A stretch of 64,000 bases of DNA, taken from Sphingobacteriales bacterium (lineage in GTDB: Bacteria > Bacteroidota > Bacteroidia > AKYH767-A > OLB10). The DNA lies in contig JAJTFW010000011.1 of the NCBI GenBank assembly GCA_021299095.1, forward strand, positions 1 to 64,000. Reading direction: 5' to 3'. Position numbers and translations under genes: made by a program. Shown one piece after another: positions 37,962 through 46,595 of the stretch (the first letter of the stretch is position 1; each line of letters starts with the position of its first letter). Under the pieces are notes generated by a model, which had not been told where the DNA came from, ran no database searches, and saw nothing but the letters and a program-made list of their open reading frames with translations.

Positions 37962-39380
37962 ATGCGTATCCAACTCATTGTGGCATTGCTTTTTCCTTTT
38001 ATGGGAATTGCACAAACCGGCATCGACAAGCCGATTTATCAAATCAATACGTACCGCGATACGACATTCCTGGGGTCCATCACGATGGAATTGTTTCCGC
38101 TTGTAGCGCCGCTGCATGTCAATAATTTCGACAGCCTGGTAGCCCAAAACTTTTTTGACAGTACGGCCTTCCACCGGGTGGTGCCTGGTTTTGTGATCCA
38201 GGGCGGTGATCCCAACTCCATCAGTGGTCCCATCAGCACCTGGGGCCAGGGGCAAGCTTCCCAGCCCACCGTTCCGGCCGAGTTCAGTGCGGTGCGTCAC
38301 CTGCGCGGCATTGTTGGCGCTGCACGCGATACCAATATCAATAGCGCCAATTCCCAGTTTTACATCTGTGTGGCTCCTGCCACTTTCCTTGATGGCAACT
38401 ACACGGTATTCGGTCGTGTGATCCAGGGCATGGAAGTGGTTGATACGATTGTCGCTTCTCCACGCGATGCCAACGATGTGCCCTTACAGAAGATTTCGAT
38501 GTTTGTCGATTCAATCGGCGTGAGCAACCTTGTCCCCGATTCGGTTACACTGACAGATCCCCCTGATCAGGCCGTGAATGTGGCAAACACCCAGTTGTTC
38601 CGTTGGATCAGCTCATTGGGTACTGTACTATACACAGCGGAATTCGCTACCGATTCCCTCTTCAGCAACATTGTGCTGACCCGGTCAGTAGGATCAAATC
38701 AGGCAACAGCCTCCACGTTACCGGCTTCTTCGAAATACTACTGGAGGGTAAGGGCAAACAATGGTGGGCGTCTTAGTCCCTACTCCGTTGTTCGGAGTTT
38801 CACGACCCTTCCCGGTGGGGCGAACCTGGTATCGCCACCGGACTCGGCTGTGCAGACCTTTACCAATCCCGTCTTTACCTGGAACAGCGTGCCTTTTGCT
38901 GACAACTACCGCCTGCAGGTAGCCACCCAAAACACATTCAGTTCATCCAGTCTTGTTGCGGATCAAACTGGAATCACCGATACAGCCTTCCAGGTTGCTC
39001 CCTTGTTGAACAACACCCGCTACTATTGGCGCGTACGCTCCTACAGTGGAACCTTACCCGGTTTGTTCTCTGCCAAGTACACGTTCGAAACCGGTACGGT
39101 AGCCGGGTTAGCGGGAGATGACGGCCGTTCAGGTCGCATCCGTATTTATCCAAATCCAGCAGACCGGGAAGTGGTGGTAGAATCAGATTGGATCAGCACA
39201 GCAGGGGCCATGAGGATTCTCCTCAGTGATTTGACAGGCCGGGATATCCTGCCGGTGAAATCTGTTCATCCACACGATTCGCGTGTATCCATAGACGTGA
39301 GTATGTTGCCCCCCGGCATGTATGTATTGGGAATCCTGCAGGGCGATCAAACCGTGTATGAGCGTTTGGTGATCGAATAG
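37962..39380 (+). CDS. Secreted cyclophilin-type peptidyl-prolyl isomerase with Fn3-like domains and T9SS sorting domain
   Basis: GSITMELFPLVAPLHVNNFDSLVAQNFFDSTAFHRVVPGFVIQGGDPNS...NSQFYICVAPATFLDGNYTVFGRVIQGMEVVD; WRVRANNGG-type repeats; CTD IRIYPNPADREVVVES. Confidence 0.9.
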   Translation: MRIQLIVALLFPFMGIAQTGIDKPIYQINTYRDTTFLGSITMELFPLVAPLHVNNFDSLVAQNFFDSTAFHRVVPGFVIQGGDPNSISGPISTWGQGQASQPTVPAEFSAVRHLRGIVGAARDTNINSANSQFYICVAPATFLDGNYTVFGRVIQGMEVVDTIVASPRDANDVPLQKISMFVDSIGVSNLVPDSVTLTDPPDQAVNVANTQLFRWISSLGTVLYTAEFATDSLFSNIVLTRSVGSNQATASTLPASSKYYWRVRANNGGRLSPYSVVRSFTTLPGGANLVSPPDSAVQTFTNPVFTWNSVPFADNYRLQVATQNTFSSSSLVADQTGITDTAFQVAPLLNNTRYYWRVRSYSGTLPGLFSAKYTFETGTVAGLAGDDGRSGRIRIYPNPADREVVVESDWISTAGAMRILLSDLTGRDILPVKSVHPHDSRVSIDVSMLPPGMYVLGILQGDQTVYERLVIE

Positions 39381-39406
39381 TCCATCCGGTACTTACCGAT
39401 TATCCC

Positions 39407-40543
39407 ATGCGACTGATTCCCGTCGAGACCCCTCATCAGCTACGAACCTTTATCCGTTTGCCGTTTGAGCTGAACAGGGGTCGCTCCGGTTGGGTTCCTC
39501 CTTTTATCGGCGATGAGCGAAGTTTTCATGATCCGCGTAAGAACCCCATGCTACGCGAATGCGAAACCATGCTGTATTTGCTTGAAGAAGATGGCCGAAC
39601 CATCGGACGTGTTATGGGAATCATACACACTGAATACAACCAAAAACACAATGAGCAGACGGCTCGTTTTTTCAAACTCGAATGCATCGATAATGCTGCG
39701 GCATTTCATTGCTTGATCAACGCCATTGAAGAATGGGCCCGCTCCAAAGGCATGAACCGCCTTATCGGACCGTTCGGGTTTTCCGATAAGGATCCGCAGG
39801 GATTTCAGATTGAGGGCTTCGGTCCTTTGCCGGTCATCTCTGCCCCTTCCAACTCCGAGCATCTTCCTCGCCTGTTAGCCGCTTGCGGTTATGAAAAACA
39901 CCTCGACTGTGTATCCTATCACCTGCATGTGCCAAAAGTGTTGCCCCTGCGGATGAACAGTCTGGCCTCGCGCGCCCGGACAAGTTCGTCGCTCAAGATG
40001 ATTTCGTTCACGAAACGGTCACAGTTAAAACCCTGGATTGTTCCTGTATTCCGCCTTGTCAATACCACCTACGCCGGCATATTCGGATTTATGCCGTTAA
40101 CAGAGGAGGAGATGCATGTCCTGGCCCGGCAATACCTGCCCGTTTTGGATCCGGAGTTCACCAAATTGATTATCGATTCGAGCAATCAACCCGTAGCCTT
40201 TGTCATTGCCATGCCCGACATCAGCAAGGGGGTGCAACGGGCACGGGGAAGGGTATTGCCTTTCGGGTTCTTTCACATCTTGAGCGAGCAGCGGAAGAGC
40301 AAGCTGTTGGTCACCCTGTTGGGTGCCGTGAAGGAGGGCTGGACCGGACGGGGACTCACAGCCTGGCTGGGAGAAGAACTGCTATCGTCCGCCACCGCAA
40401 GAGGTATGAAGGACATAGACAGCCACCTCATCTTGGAGCAAAATACAGCAATGCGGGGCGTGATGGATAAATTCGGCGGGCGGATTTACAAGCGCTTCCG
40501 GATTTATCAGAAAGACCTGCACACAAAGTCCGGCAGGATTTAA
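39407..40543 (+). CDS. GNAT-like N-acetyltransferase family protein (hypothetical)
   Basis: DGRTIGRVMGIIHTEYN...RLIGPFGFSDKDPQGFQIEGF; two-lobed GNAT-like layout. Confidence 0.55.
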   Translation: MRLIPVETPHQLRTFIRLPFELNRGRSGWVPPFIGDERSFHDPRKNPMLRECETMLYLLEEDGRTIGRVMGIIHTEYNQKHNEQTARFFKLECIDNAAAFHCLINAIEEWARSKGMNRLIGPFGFSDKDPQGFQIEGFGPLPVISAPSNSEHLPRLLAACGYEKHLDCVSYHLHVPKVLPLRMNSLASRARTSSSLKMISFTKRSQLKPWIVPVFRLVNTTYAGIFGFMPLTEEEMHVLARQYLPVLDPEFTKLIIDSSNQPVAFVIAMPDISKGVQRARGRVLPFGFFHILSEQRKSKLLVTLLGAVKEGWTGRGLTAWLGEELLSSATARGMKDIDSHLILEQNTAMRGVMDKFGGRIYKRFRIYQKDLHTKSGRI

Positions 40544-40574
40544 ACCCGGACGAGTATCCGATTGTTGACGAACC

Positions 40575-41189
40575 ATGAACATGGAATACGATTCATCAGG
40601 CCTTACCGGACTTGACCGGTTCACCCGAGCCAATCTCATCAATTCACTGAGCGGATACAAGCCCGTGAGTCTTATTGCTACCTGTGATTCCCGCGGAAAT
40701 ACCAACCTGGCCATTTTCAGCAACATCGTTCACCTTGGTGCTGATCCCGCCCTGGTAGGTTTCATCAACCGACCGCGTGAAGCGGCACCGCACACCTTGG
40801 CCAACATCGAAGCCACGGGGCTTTACACAATCAATCACATTCACGGAGACTTGGTGCAGCAAGCGCATCAAACAAGTGCAAAATACCCTGAGGGTGTTAG
40901 TGAGTTCGAAGCCTGTGGATTCACACCGGAATACACAACCGGAGTTTCGGTTCCCTATGTGCGTGAAAGCCGGGTACGGTACCGGCTGAGGTTGGTTGAA
41001 GTGATTCCGATTTTGCACAACAACACCTTTCTTGTGATTGGGACCATTGAGCACCTGGAGTTCCCTGCTGCCATTGTGGATGCGGACGGCTTTCTTCACC
41101 TCGACCAGGCCGGAAGCCAGGTGTCACTCGGCATCGATGGATATGCTGCCGTGGGGCCTGTTTCACGCTTTCCGTATGCCAGGCCCTGA
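40575..41189 (+). CDS. Flavin reductase-like (FMN-binding split barrel) protein
   Basis: PVSLIATCDSRGNTNLAIFSNIVHLGADPALVGFINRP...HTLANIEATGLYTIN. Confidence 0.82.
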   Translation: MNMEYDSSGLTGLDRFTRANLINSLSGYKPVSLIATCDSRGNTNLAIFSNIVHLGADPALVGFINRPREAAPHTLANIEATGLYTINHIHGDLVQQAHQTSAKYPEGVSEFEACGFTPEYTTGVSVPYVRESRVRYRLRLVEVIPILHNNTFLVIGTIEHLEFPAAIVDADGFLHLDQAGSQVSLGIDGYAAVGPVSRFPYARP

Positions 41190-41233
41190 GGGCGAATGGA
41201 AAGGGATTAACTTCGCCGCAAAGCGAAATTCAA

Positions 41234-41662
41234 ATGCACATCCACATTGGTAGCGACCATGCCGGCTTCGACCTGAAACAGCAATTGGCTGAGGACCTGC
41301 GTCAGCTTGGACATACCCTCAGCGATCACGGTACACATAGCACCGACAGCACCGATTACCCCGATTATGCCCATGCAGTTGCCCGTGCGGTTGAGGAAGA
41401 TTCTCAAACCATCGGAATCTTGCTTTGTGGCAGTGCGAACGGAGTGGCCATCACAGCGAATAAACACGCCGGAATCCGTGCTGCATTGTGTTGGACACCC
41501 GAAATCGCCAGGCTGGCACGGCAACACAACAATGCCAATGTGCTTTGCATCCCCGCACGCTTTGTTGATCACGATACTGCAGCTGAAATGGTGACGAATT
41601 TTCTGACCACAGCCTTTGAAGGTGGCCGACACCAGACACGGGTGGATAAAATTGCTTGCTAA
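41234..41662 (+). CDS. rpiB: Ribose-5-phosphate isomerase B
   Basis: IGSDHAGFDLKQQLAEDL, DYPDYAHAVARAV, GILLCGSANGVAITANKHAGIRAALC. Confidence 0.93.
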   Translation: MHIHIGSDHAGFDLKQQLAEDLRQLGHTLSDHGTHSTDSTDYPDYAHAVARAVEEDSQTIGILLCGSANGVAITANKHAGIRAALCWTPEIARLARQHNNANVLCIPARFVDHDTAAEMVTNFLTTAFEGGRHQTRVDKIAC

Positions 41663-41677
41663 AAACACCATTTTGAT

Positions 41678-42481
41678 ATGAATAAGCTCAACAAAGCTTT
41701 GCTCATTCCGGTAATCACTTTGCTGCTGACCGGAACGTTCCGGCGAGATGTCCTAGCCCAGGACTTACCTCCAATCGCTACCGACCGACCCGATCAGACG
41801 GAGTCGCCCTACATTACCCCTGCCGGTTATATCCAGGTGGAAACCGGATTTCAAATGGAGAATGATCGCATGGAGATGTTCGGTGAAAAAACGAAATCAT
41901 GGTCGGCGTTGTATCCGACTGTCTTGAGCAAGTATGGTTTCAATGAGCGCTGCGAACTCCGTTTGATTACGGAATATGCAGCCCAAGGCATCGGGGACGA
42001 GCGTGAGGAAGGAGCACAACCGCTTATCATCGGGTTCAAGAGCCGATTGCTCGATGAGAAGGGACTGCTCCCCATGGTTACAGTGATTTGTCACCTCACA
42101 ACCCCCTTCCTTGCCGGGAAGGACTTCAAGCCCACTTATTATGCACCCTCCTTCCGTTTTCTGCTTCAGCACAGTGTGAGCGAGCGCGTTTCAGTCGGAT
42201 ACAACCTGGGTGCCGAGTGGGATGGGGAGACGGCCGAACCCACCTTCATCTATACGTTTACCACGGCCATTTCACTCAGCGACCGCATCGGTTGTTACGT
42301 AGAGGCTTTCGGTTTCGCCCCCCAATTGGGACGTGCAATGCACCAAGCCGACGGTGGATTCACCTACTTGTTTAGCGACAATGCCCAACTTGATATTTCT
42401 GGTGGCATAGCCCTGACCGATAACGCACCTGACTACTACACCTCAATTGGATTTTCTTTCCGACTTCCTGTGCGTAAATAA
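41678..42481 (+). CDS. Outer-membrane transporter-like protein (phenol MetA-pathway type)
   Basis: IATDRPDQTESPYITPAGYIQVETGFQMEN; beta-barrel alternation; C-terminal aromatic GFSFRLPVRK. Confidence 0.6.
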   Translation: MNKLNKALLIPVITLLLTGTFRRDVLAQDLPPIATDRPDQTESPYITPAGYIQVETGFQMENDRMEMFGEKTKSWSALYPTVLSKYGFNERCELRLITEYAAQGIGDEREEGAQPLIIGFKSRLLDEKGLLPMVTVICHLTTPFLAGKDFKPTYYAPSFRFLLQHSVSERVSVGYNLGAEWDGETAEPTFIYTFTTAISLSDRIGCYVEAFGFAPQLGRAMHQADGGFTYLFSDNAQLDISGGIALTDNAPDYYTSIGFSFRLPVRK

Positions 42482-42493
42482 AACCCCGCTCGA

Positions 42494-44032
42494 ATGAAAA
42501 ACACCCTCTTCCTCGCTCTGCTACTTCTGACTACTCAGGCTGCGGCACAAAATACATTTTCAGTTGAATTCCATGGCGGAACCGGTGATCAGGCGGTGGA
42601 TGTAGCGGAACGTTCCGGTGGAGGGTTCCTGGTGCTTGGTTACACGCTGTCGGGTTCCAACAGCGATATCGTTCTTTCGGAAGTTTCGCCTGCAGGTGTG
42701 GTACTTCAAAGCCATACCCTTCAAACACCCGCATACGAGTTCCCGAAATCACTCACACCCACTTCTGATGGAGGCTACTTCATAACCGGAAATACATTTA
42801 CAAACCCGAGCGATTACGATATGTTGCTGTTGAAGGTTGATGCGTCGTTCAATATCGTTTTTCAAAAAACCTACCGCATTGCAGGTGCCAACGAGAATGG
42901 AAACCGGGGGTTCGAGCTTTCACCGGGTCTTTACGGCGTCGCTGCATCCATCGGTGTTGGGGGAAGCGCCAAGCCCTCCTTTGTGGTGGTCGATTCGACC
43001 GGAAATGTGAGACACCAGGCCTATCTGAACACCAATTTTTTCGCCAGTCCCGACTACAGCGGGAATTACATCGGAGGAGGAGTCCTTGCCATGGTACACC
43101 TTACCAATGCATTGACATTGATGGATACAGCCGGAGTTGTATTGGGAAATTTTTCCAGTAACATAGGCGTCTTCACCACCGATGTACTTCAATTGCCCAG
43201 TGGCGGATTTGCCTGTGTTGCGGCATCGGATTATGGCAGCCCGACTGGCGGAACACTCTCCATCGGAATCATCAATAGTACCCTATCATCCCTCATCTCA
43301 GGGGCCAAGTTTAAAGCCAATGGCAACGAACTCATTCCGGTGTCTCTGGTCCGCGATCCTGTAGGCAACTACTACATCGCTGCACGGGCTATTTCATTGT
43401 CCAATGGAAATCCCTCTCCGATCATTCTGAAGACCGATGCTTCGGGAAACCTCATTTGGTGTAAAAACTACAAGCCTGCAACGGCGCCTGCTGCGGATGT
43501 AATCAGGCTCCGGATGGCCTCTGATGGTTCCCTATTGTTGTGCGGAAGTGCAGGACCCTGGAACAACCAGCACCTCTACTTCAACAAAATCGATACGGCC
43601 GGTGTTGCCCCCTGCAACTGGGGCCCATTTACGCTCACCCAACAGGCCCTGAGTCCGGTCGGCCAAACCCTGCATACACCGGCAAGCGGGGTGCTCCCAG
43701 CTCCCGTTACAGGCTCAGCCATTTTCCAGGCTGATACCTTGATTACGGCTGCCTTGTGTGCAAGCGCCACTACCCTCGAGGAAACCACACAGGAAGTAGA
43801 GGTGCTTCATATCGCCCCCTCGGTCTTCAACTCATCCTTCCGCGTGCAGTTTGAGGGTTCCGCCCCGGCCTTTGTAACCGTCTGTTCGGTTACCGGTCAA
43901 CAGGTTGTGTCGGGATACTTTTTATCGGGAGATAGCCTCGACAGCTCGTCATGGCCCGCCGGTTGTTATCTTATTTCAGCGGTTTTTTCTTCTGGGAATA
44001 GCACGCGCGTACGAGGCCTACGGGTAAACTAG
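42494..44032 (+). CDS. Secreted protein with T9SS C-terminal sorting domain
   Basis: Signal peptide; repeated GGF(L/F)VLGYT / GGYFITGNT-type propeller-like segments; CTD LHIAPSVFNSSFRVQFEG...PAGCYLISAVF. Confidence 0.72.
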   Translation: MKNTLFLALLLLTTQAAAQNTFSVEFHGGTGDQAVDVAERSGGGFLVLGYTLSGSNSDIVLSEVSPAGVVLQSHTLQTPAYEFPKSLTPTSDGGYFITGNTFTNPSDYDMLLLKVDASFNIVFQKTYRIAGANENGNRGFELSPGLYGVAASIGVGGSAKPSFVVVDSTGNVRHQAYLNTNFFASPDYSGNYIGGGVLAMVHLTNALTLMDTAGVVLGNFSSNIGVFTTDVLQLPSGGFACVAASDYGSPTGGTLSIGIINSTLSSLISGAKFKANGNELIPVSLVRDPVGNYYIAARAISLSNGNPSPIILKTDASGNLIWCKNYKPATAPAADVIRLRMASDGSLLLCGSAGPWNNQHLYFNKIDTAGVAPCNWGPFTLTQQALSPVGQTLHTPASGVLPAPVTGSAIFQADTLITAALCASATTLEETTQEVEVLHIAPSVFNSSFRVQFEGSAPAFVTVCSVTGQQVVSGYFLSGDSLDSSSWPAGCYLISAVFSSGNSTRVRGLRVN

Positions 44033-44110
44033 GTCTCAGAGCCCTTGATTGTCGATGTATTATAACTTTAATACAACATGTAAAGCATTGAAAAAGAGGC
44101 TTTAATGCTT

Positions 44111-44136
44111 CACCCCGATGTCTTGGGGTGTTTTTT
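44111..44136 (+). terminator. Rho-independent-type terminator
   Basis: CACCCC-gatgtctt-GGGGTG followed by a T6 run. Confidence 0.7.
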
Positions 44137-44145
44137 GATAAATAC

Positions 44146-44185
44146 ATTGACAGATTTTGTCAATTTTAAAAAATCCTTATATTTG
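44146..44185 (+). promoter_or_regulatory. Promoter of XRE regulator with overlapping palindromic operator
   Basis: ATTGACA-GATTT-TGTCAAT (44146-44164) overlaps -33 TTG (44157-44159); N18; TATATTTG (44178-44185). Confidence 0.6.
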
Positions 44186-44345
44186 TCCCCTACGCTTCAG
44201 GTTCGTTTGCAGTATCCAGATCAAGACCGCGGATTGGATCTCACGAATCAGACCGAAGCCGGACGGAATCCCGGCAATCATTCCACCGGTACATGCCGGA
44301 AAGTAATCAAGTAAAAGCGATCACACTCGCGGTAAAAAAAACATT

Positions 44346-44630
44346 ATGGCAAAAAAGCGCAACGCCTTCGATGACTTCCTCGATGCAGTAGGGGGCAACA
44401 TCCACCGTATCCGTATGCGCAAGGGTCATACCCTTGAGCAGCTCGGTCGCAGCGTAGGACTGGACAAGTCAAACATGCACCGTATCGAGCAGGGCAAGAA
44501 CATCACCTTGGTGACCTTGCTGAAGATTTCTGCGATTCTGGAAGTGAAGCCCACGGACTTGATTAAGTCTGATGTGTCTGTCACAACTGCTGATGCGGAG
44601 GCCTTCGTACGCCGCAAGAAGCGTAAGTAA
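44346..44630 (+). CDS. XRE-family HTH transcriptional regulator
   Basis: NIHRIRMRKGHTLEQLGRSVGLDKSNMHRIEQGKNITLVTLLKISAILEVKPTDLI. Confidence 0.92.
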   Translation: MAKKRNAFDDFLDAVGGNIHRIRMRKGHTLEQLGRSVGLDKSNMHRIEQGKNITLVTLLKISAILEVKPTDLIKSDVSVTTADAEAFVRRKKRK

Positions 44631-44651
44631 TTCTTCCGCTTCGCGACATTT

Positions 44652-44692
44652 AGGTCGTTTTTCCCCCGGGAGAAACGACCTTTACTTTTTTA
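44652..44692 (+). terminator. Rho-independent-type terminator
   Basis: AGGTCGTTT (44652-44660)/AAACGACCT (44673-44681), then a T-rich tract. Confidence 0.72.
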
Positions 44693-44735
44693 TTCCGCAG
44701 ATCTACAGTCCAGAAAAGCTTTTAATTTGCCAGAG

Positions 44736-45503
44736 ATGTCCAGGTCCTCCCTTTCTGTTGTCGTCATCACCTACAACGAGGCGCACCGCATCGGCCGTTG
44801 CTTGGAAAGCGTGGCCGGTGTTGCTGACGAAATGGTGGTGGTGGATTCAGGTTCGACGGATACAACCGTTGAAATTGCCGAACGCTGTGGCGCCCGCGTT
44901 GTGCATCAGCCCTTTTTAGGCTACATCGAGCAAAAGAATTATGCGACCGAGCAAGCACGCTACGATTGGGTCCTGTCTCTGGACGCGGACGAGGTACTTA
45001 CTGATGGACTTCGCGAGGAGATTAGAAAAGCTGTCGATGCACCGTCTTGCCAAGGCTATTCGATGCCCAGGCTTACTTGTTTTTGCGGTCATTGGGTGCG
45101 TTATGGCGGATGGTACCCAGACCGTAAGCTCAGGCTTTACGACAGGCGTTTCGGCCGATGGACTGGTACCAATCCACACGATCAGTATAAACTGCAAGAT
45201 GGCAGCAAGGAAGCCAGACTTTCGGGAGATCTTTTGCACTACTCATACGACAGCCTAAGCGATCACCTGAAACAAATCGACCGCTTTAGTTTGATTGGTG
45301 CGACTGCCTTGTATGAACGCGGTAAACGTTCCAGCATCCTGAAAATGCTGGTCAAACCCTTGGCTCGATTCGTCCGGGGTTATTTTCTGCAAACTGGGTT
45401 TCTTGATGGGCTCACCGGACTGGTGATTGCCGCCAACAGTGCCCACGCCGTTTTTCTCAAGTACTACCGTTTGTATCGTATTCAGCACCAAAAAGCGGCA
45501 TGA
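44736..45503 (+). CDS. Glycosyltransferase family 2 (LPS core WaaE-like)
   Basis: LSVVVITYNEAHRIGRCLESV...VVVDSGSTDTTVEIA...LSLDADEVL...YPDRKLRLYDR. Confidence 0.88.
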   Translation: MSRSSLSVVVITYNEAHRIGRCLESVAGVADEMVVVDSGSTDTTVEIAERCGARVVHQPFLGYIEQKNYATEQARYDWVLSLDADEVLTDGLREEIRKAVDAPSCQGYSMPRLTCFCGHWVRYGGWYPDRKLRLYDRRFGRWTGTNPHDQYKLQDGSKEARLSGDLLHYSYDSLSDHLKQIDRFSLIGATALYERGKRSSILKMLVKPLARFVRGYFLQTGFLDGLTGLVIAANSAHAVFLKYYRLYRIQHQKAA

Positions 45504-46594
45504 ACATCCTGCACATTTCCACCCCCAACACCTGGAGGGGCGGTGAACAGCAGGTGGCCTACCTGGTCCAGGCTCTGCATGAAGCAGGAATCCACCAAGG
45601 CGTTTTATGCCCTGCCGGATCAGCCTTGTCCACCCGCACCGAATTGCGTGGAGTCGAGGTGTTGGCTTTTCAAACAAGGGGCCCGCTAGGCTTCTTGCGT
45701 GCACGGCATATCGCACACGTTGCCCGCAATGGTAATTACACCCTGATTCACACCCACGATTCACATGCCCATACTGCTGCGGTACTTGCCGCCACCGTGT
45801 TTGGAATGCCATTGCCGATTGTTGTCAGCCGGAGGGTCGACTTCCCGGTCTCCCCGGGGCCGCTTTCGAAGTGGAAATACAATCATCCAGCTGTGCGACG
45901 CATTCTCTGTGTTTCCGATGAGATCCGCAAAATCACGGCACCGGCTATCCGCAATAAAAACATGTTAGCGGTCATTCGGTCCGGTGTGGATGCCAGTCGT
46001 TATACCACTGCAAATGGCAGGGAGAGTCTGCGCCGTGAACTCGGACTAACTCCGGAGGCTCGTCTTGTTGGAAACCTGAGTGCCTTAGCCGATCACAAGG
46101 ATTATCCGACCTGGCTTCGCGCTGCGGCCCATTTGCATGCCCAAGACCCGCACCTGCATTTTGTCATTGCGGGCTCTGGACCTGAAGAGCGGGAAATTCG
46201 TCAGCTGATTTCCGGGATGGGACTGTCATCGTGTGTCTCCATGCTTGGTTTCCGAGCGGACGTTGCGGAGGTGATGACTGCACTGGATGTATTCATGATC
46301 AGCTCCAAAACCGAAGGGTTGGGAACGATTGTCATTGAAGCCTTTGCAGCTGGAGTTCCGGTTGTCGCTACCCGCGCCGGTGGGATTCCCGAATTGGTAG
46401 AGGATGGCATTAACGGAATCCTGTGCCCTGTTGGCGATGAGGTGGCCCTTTGCGCCTCCGTGCGCCGTATTTTTGAAGAGCCCGGACTAGCTCTACGCCT
46501 TGGTGCCGCGGGAAAAGAACGGGCTCACCGTTTTTCCTTCCGGTCAACGGCAGCACAAACCCTCGAGGTGTATAGGGAAGTCAGCGGTTCTTGA
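45500..46594 (+). CDS. Glycosyltransferase family 4
   Basis: NTWRGGEQQVAYLVQAL...VIRSGVDASRY...SSKTEGLGTIVIEAFAAGVPVVATRAGGIPELVEDG; ATGA overlap with the GT2 gene. Confidence 0.9.
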   Translation: MNILHISTPNTWRGGEQQVAYLVQALHEAGIHQGVLCPAGSALSTRTELRGVEVLAFQTRGPLGFLRARHIAHVARNGNYTLIHTHDSHAHTAAVLAATVFGMPLPIVVSRRVDFPVSPGPLSKWKYNHPAVRRILCVSDEIRKITAPAIRNKNMLAVIRSGVDASRYTTANGRESLRRELGLTPEARLVGNLSALADHKDYPTWLRAAAHLHAQDPHLHFVIAGSGPEEREIRQLISGMGLSSCVSMLGFRADVAEVMTALDVFMISSKTEGLGTIVIEAFAAGVPVVATRAGGIPELVEDGINGILCPVGDEVALCASVRRIFEEPGLALRLGAAGKERAHRFSFRSTAAQTLEVYREVSGS

Positions 46595-46595
46595 A

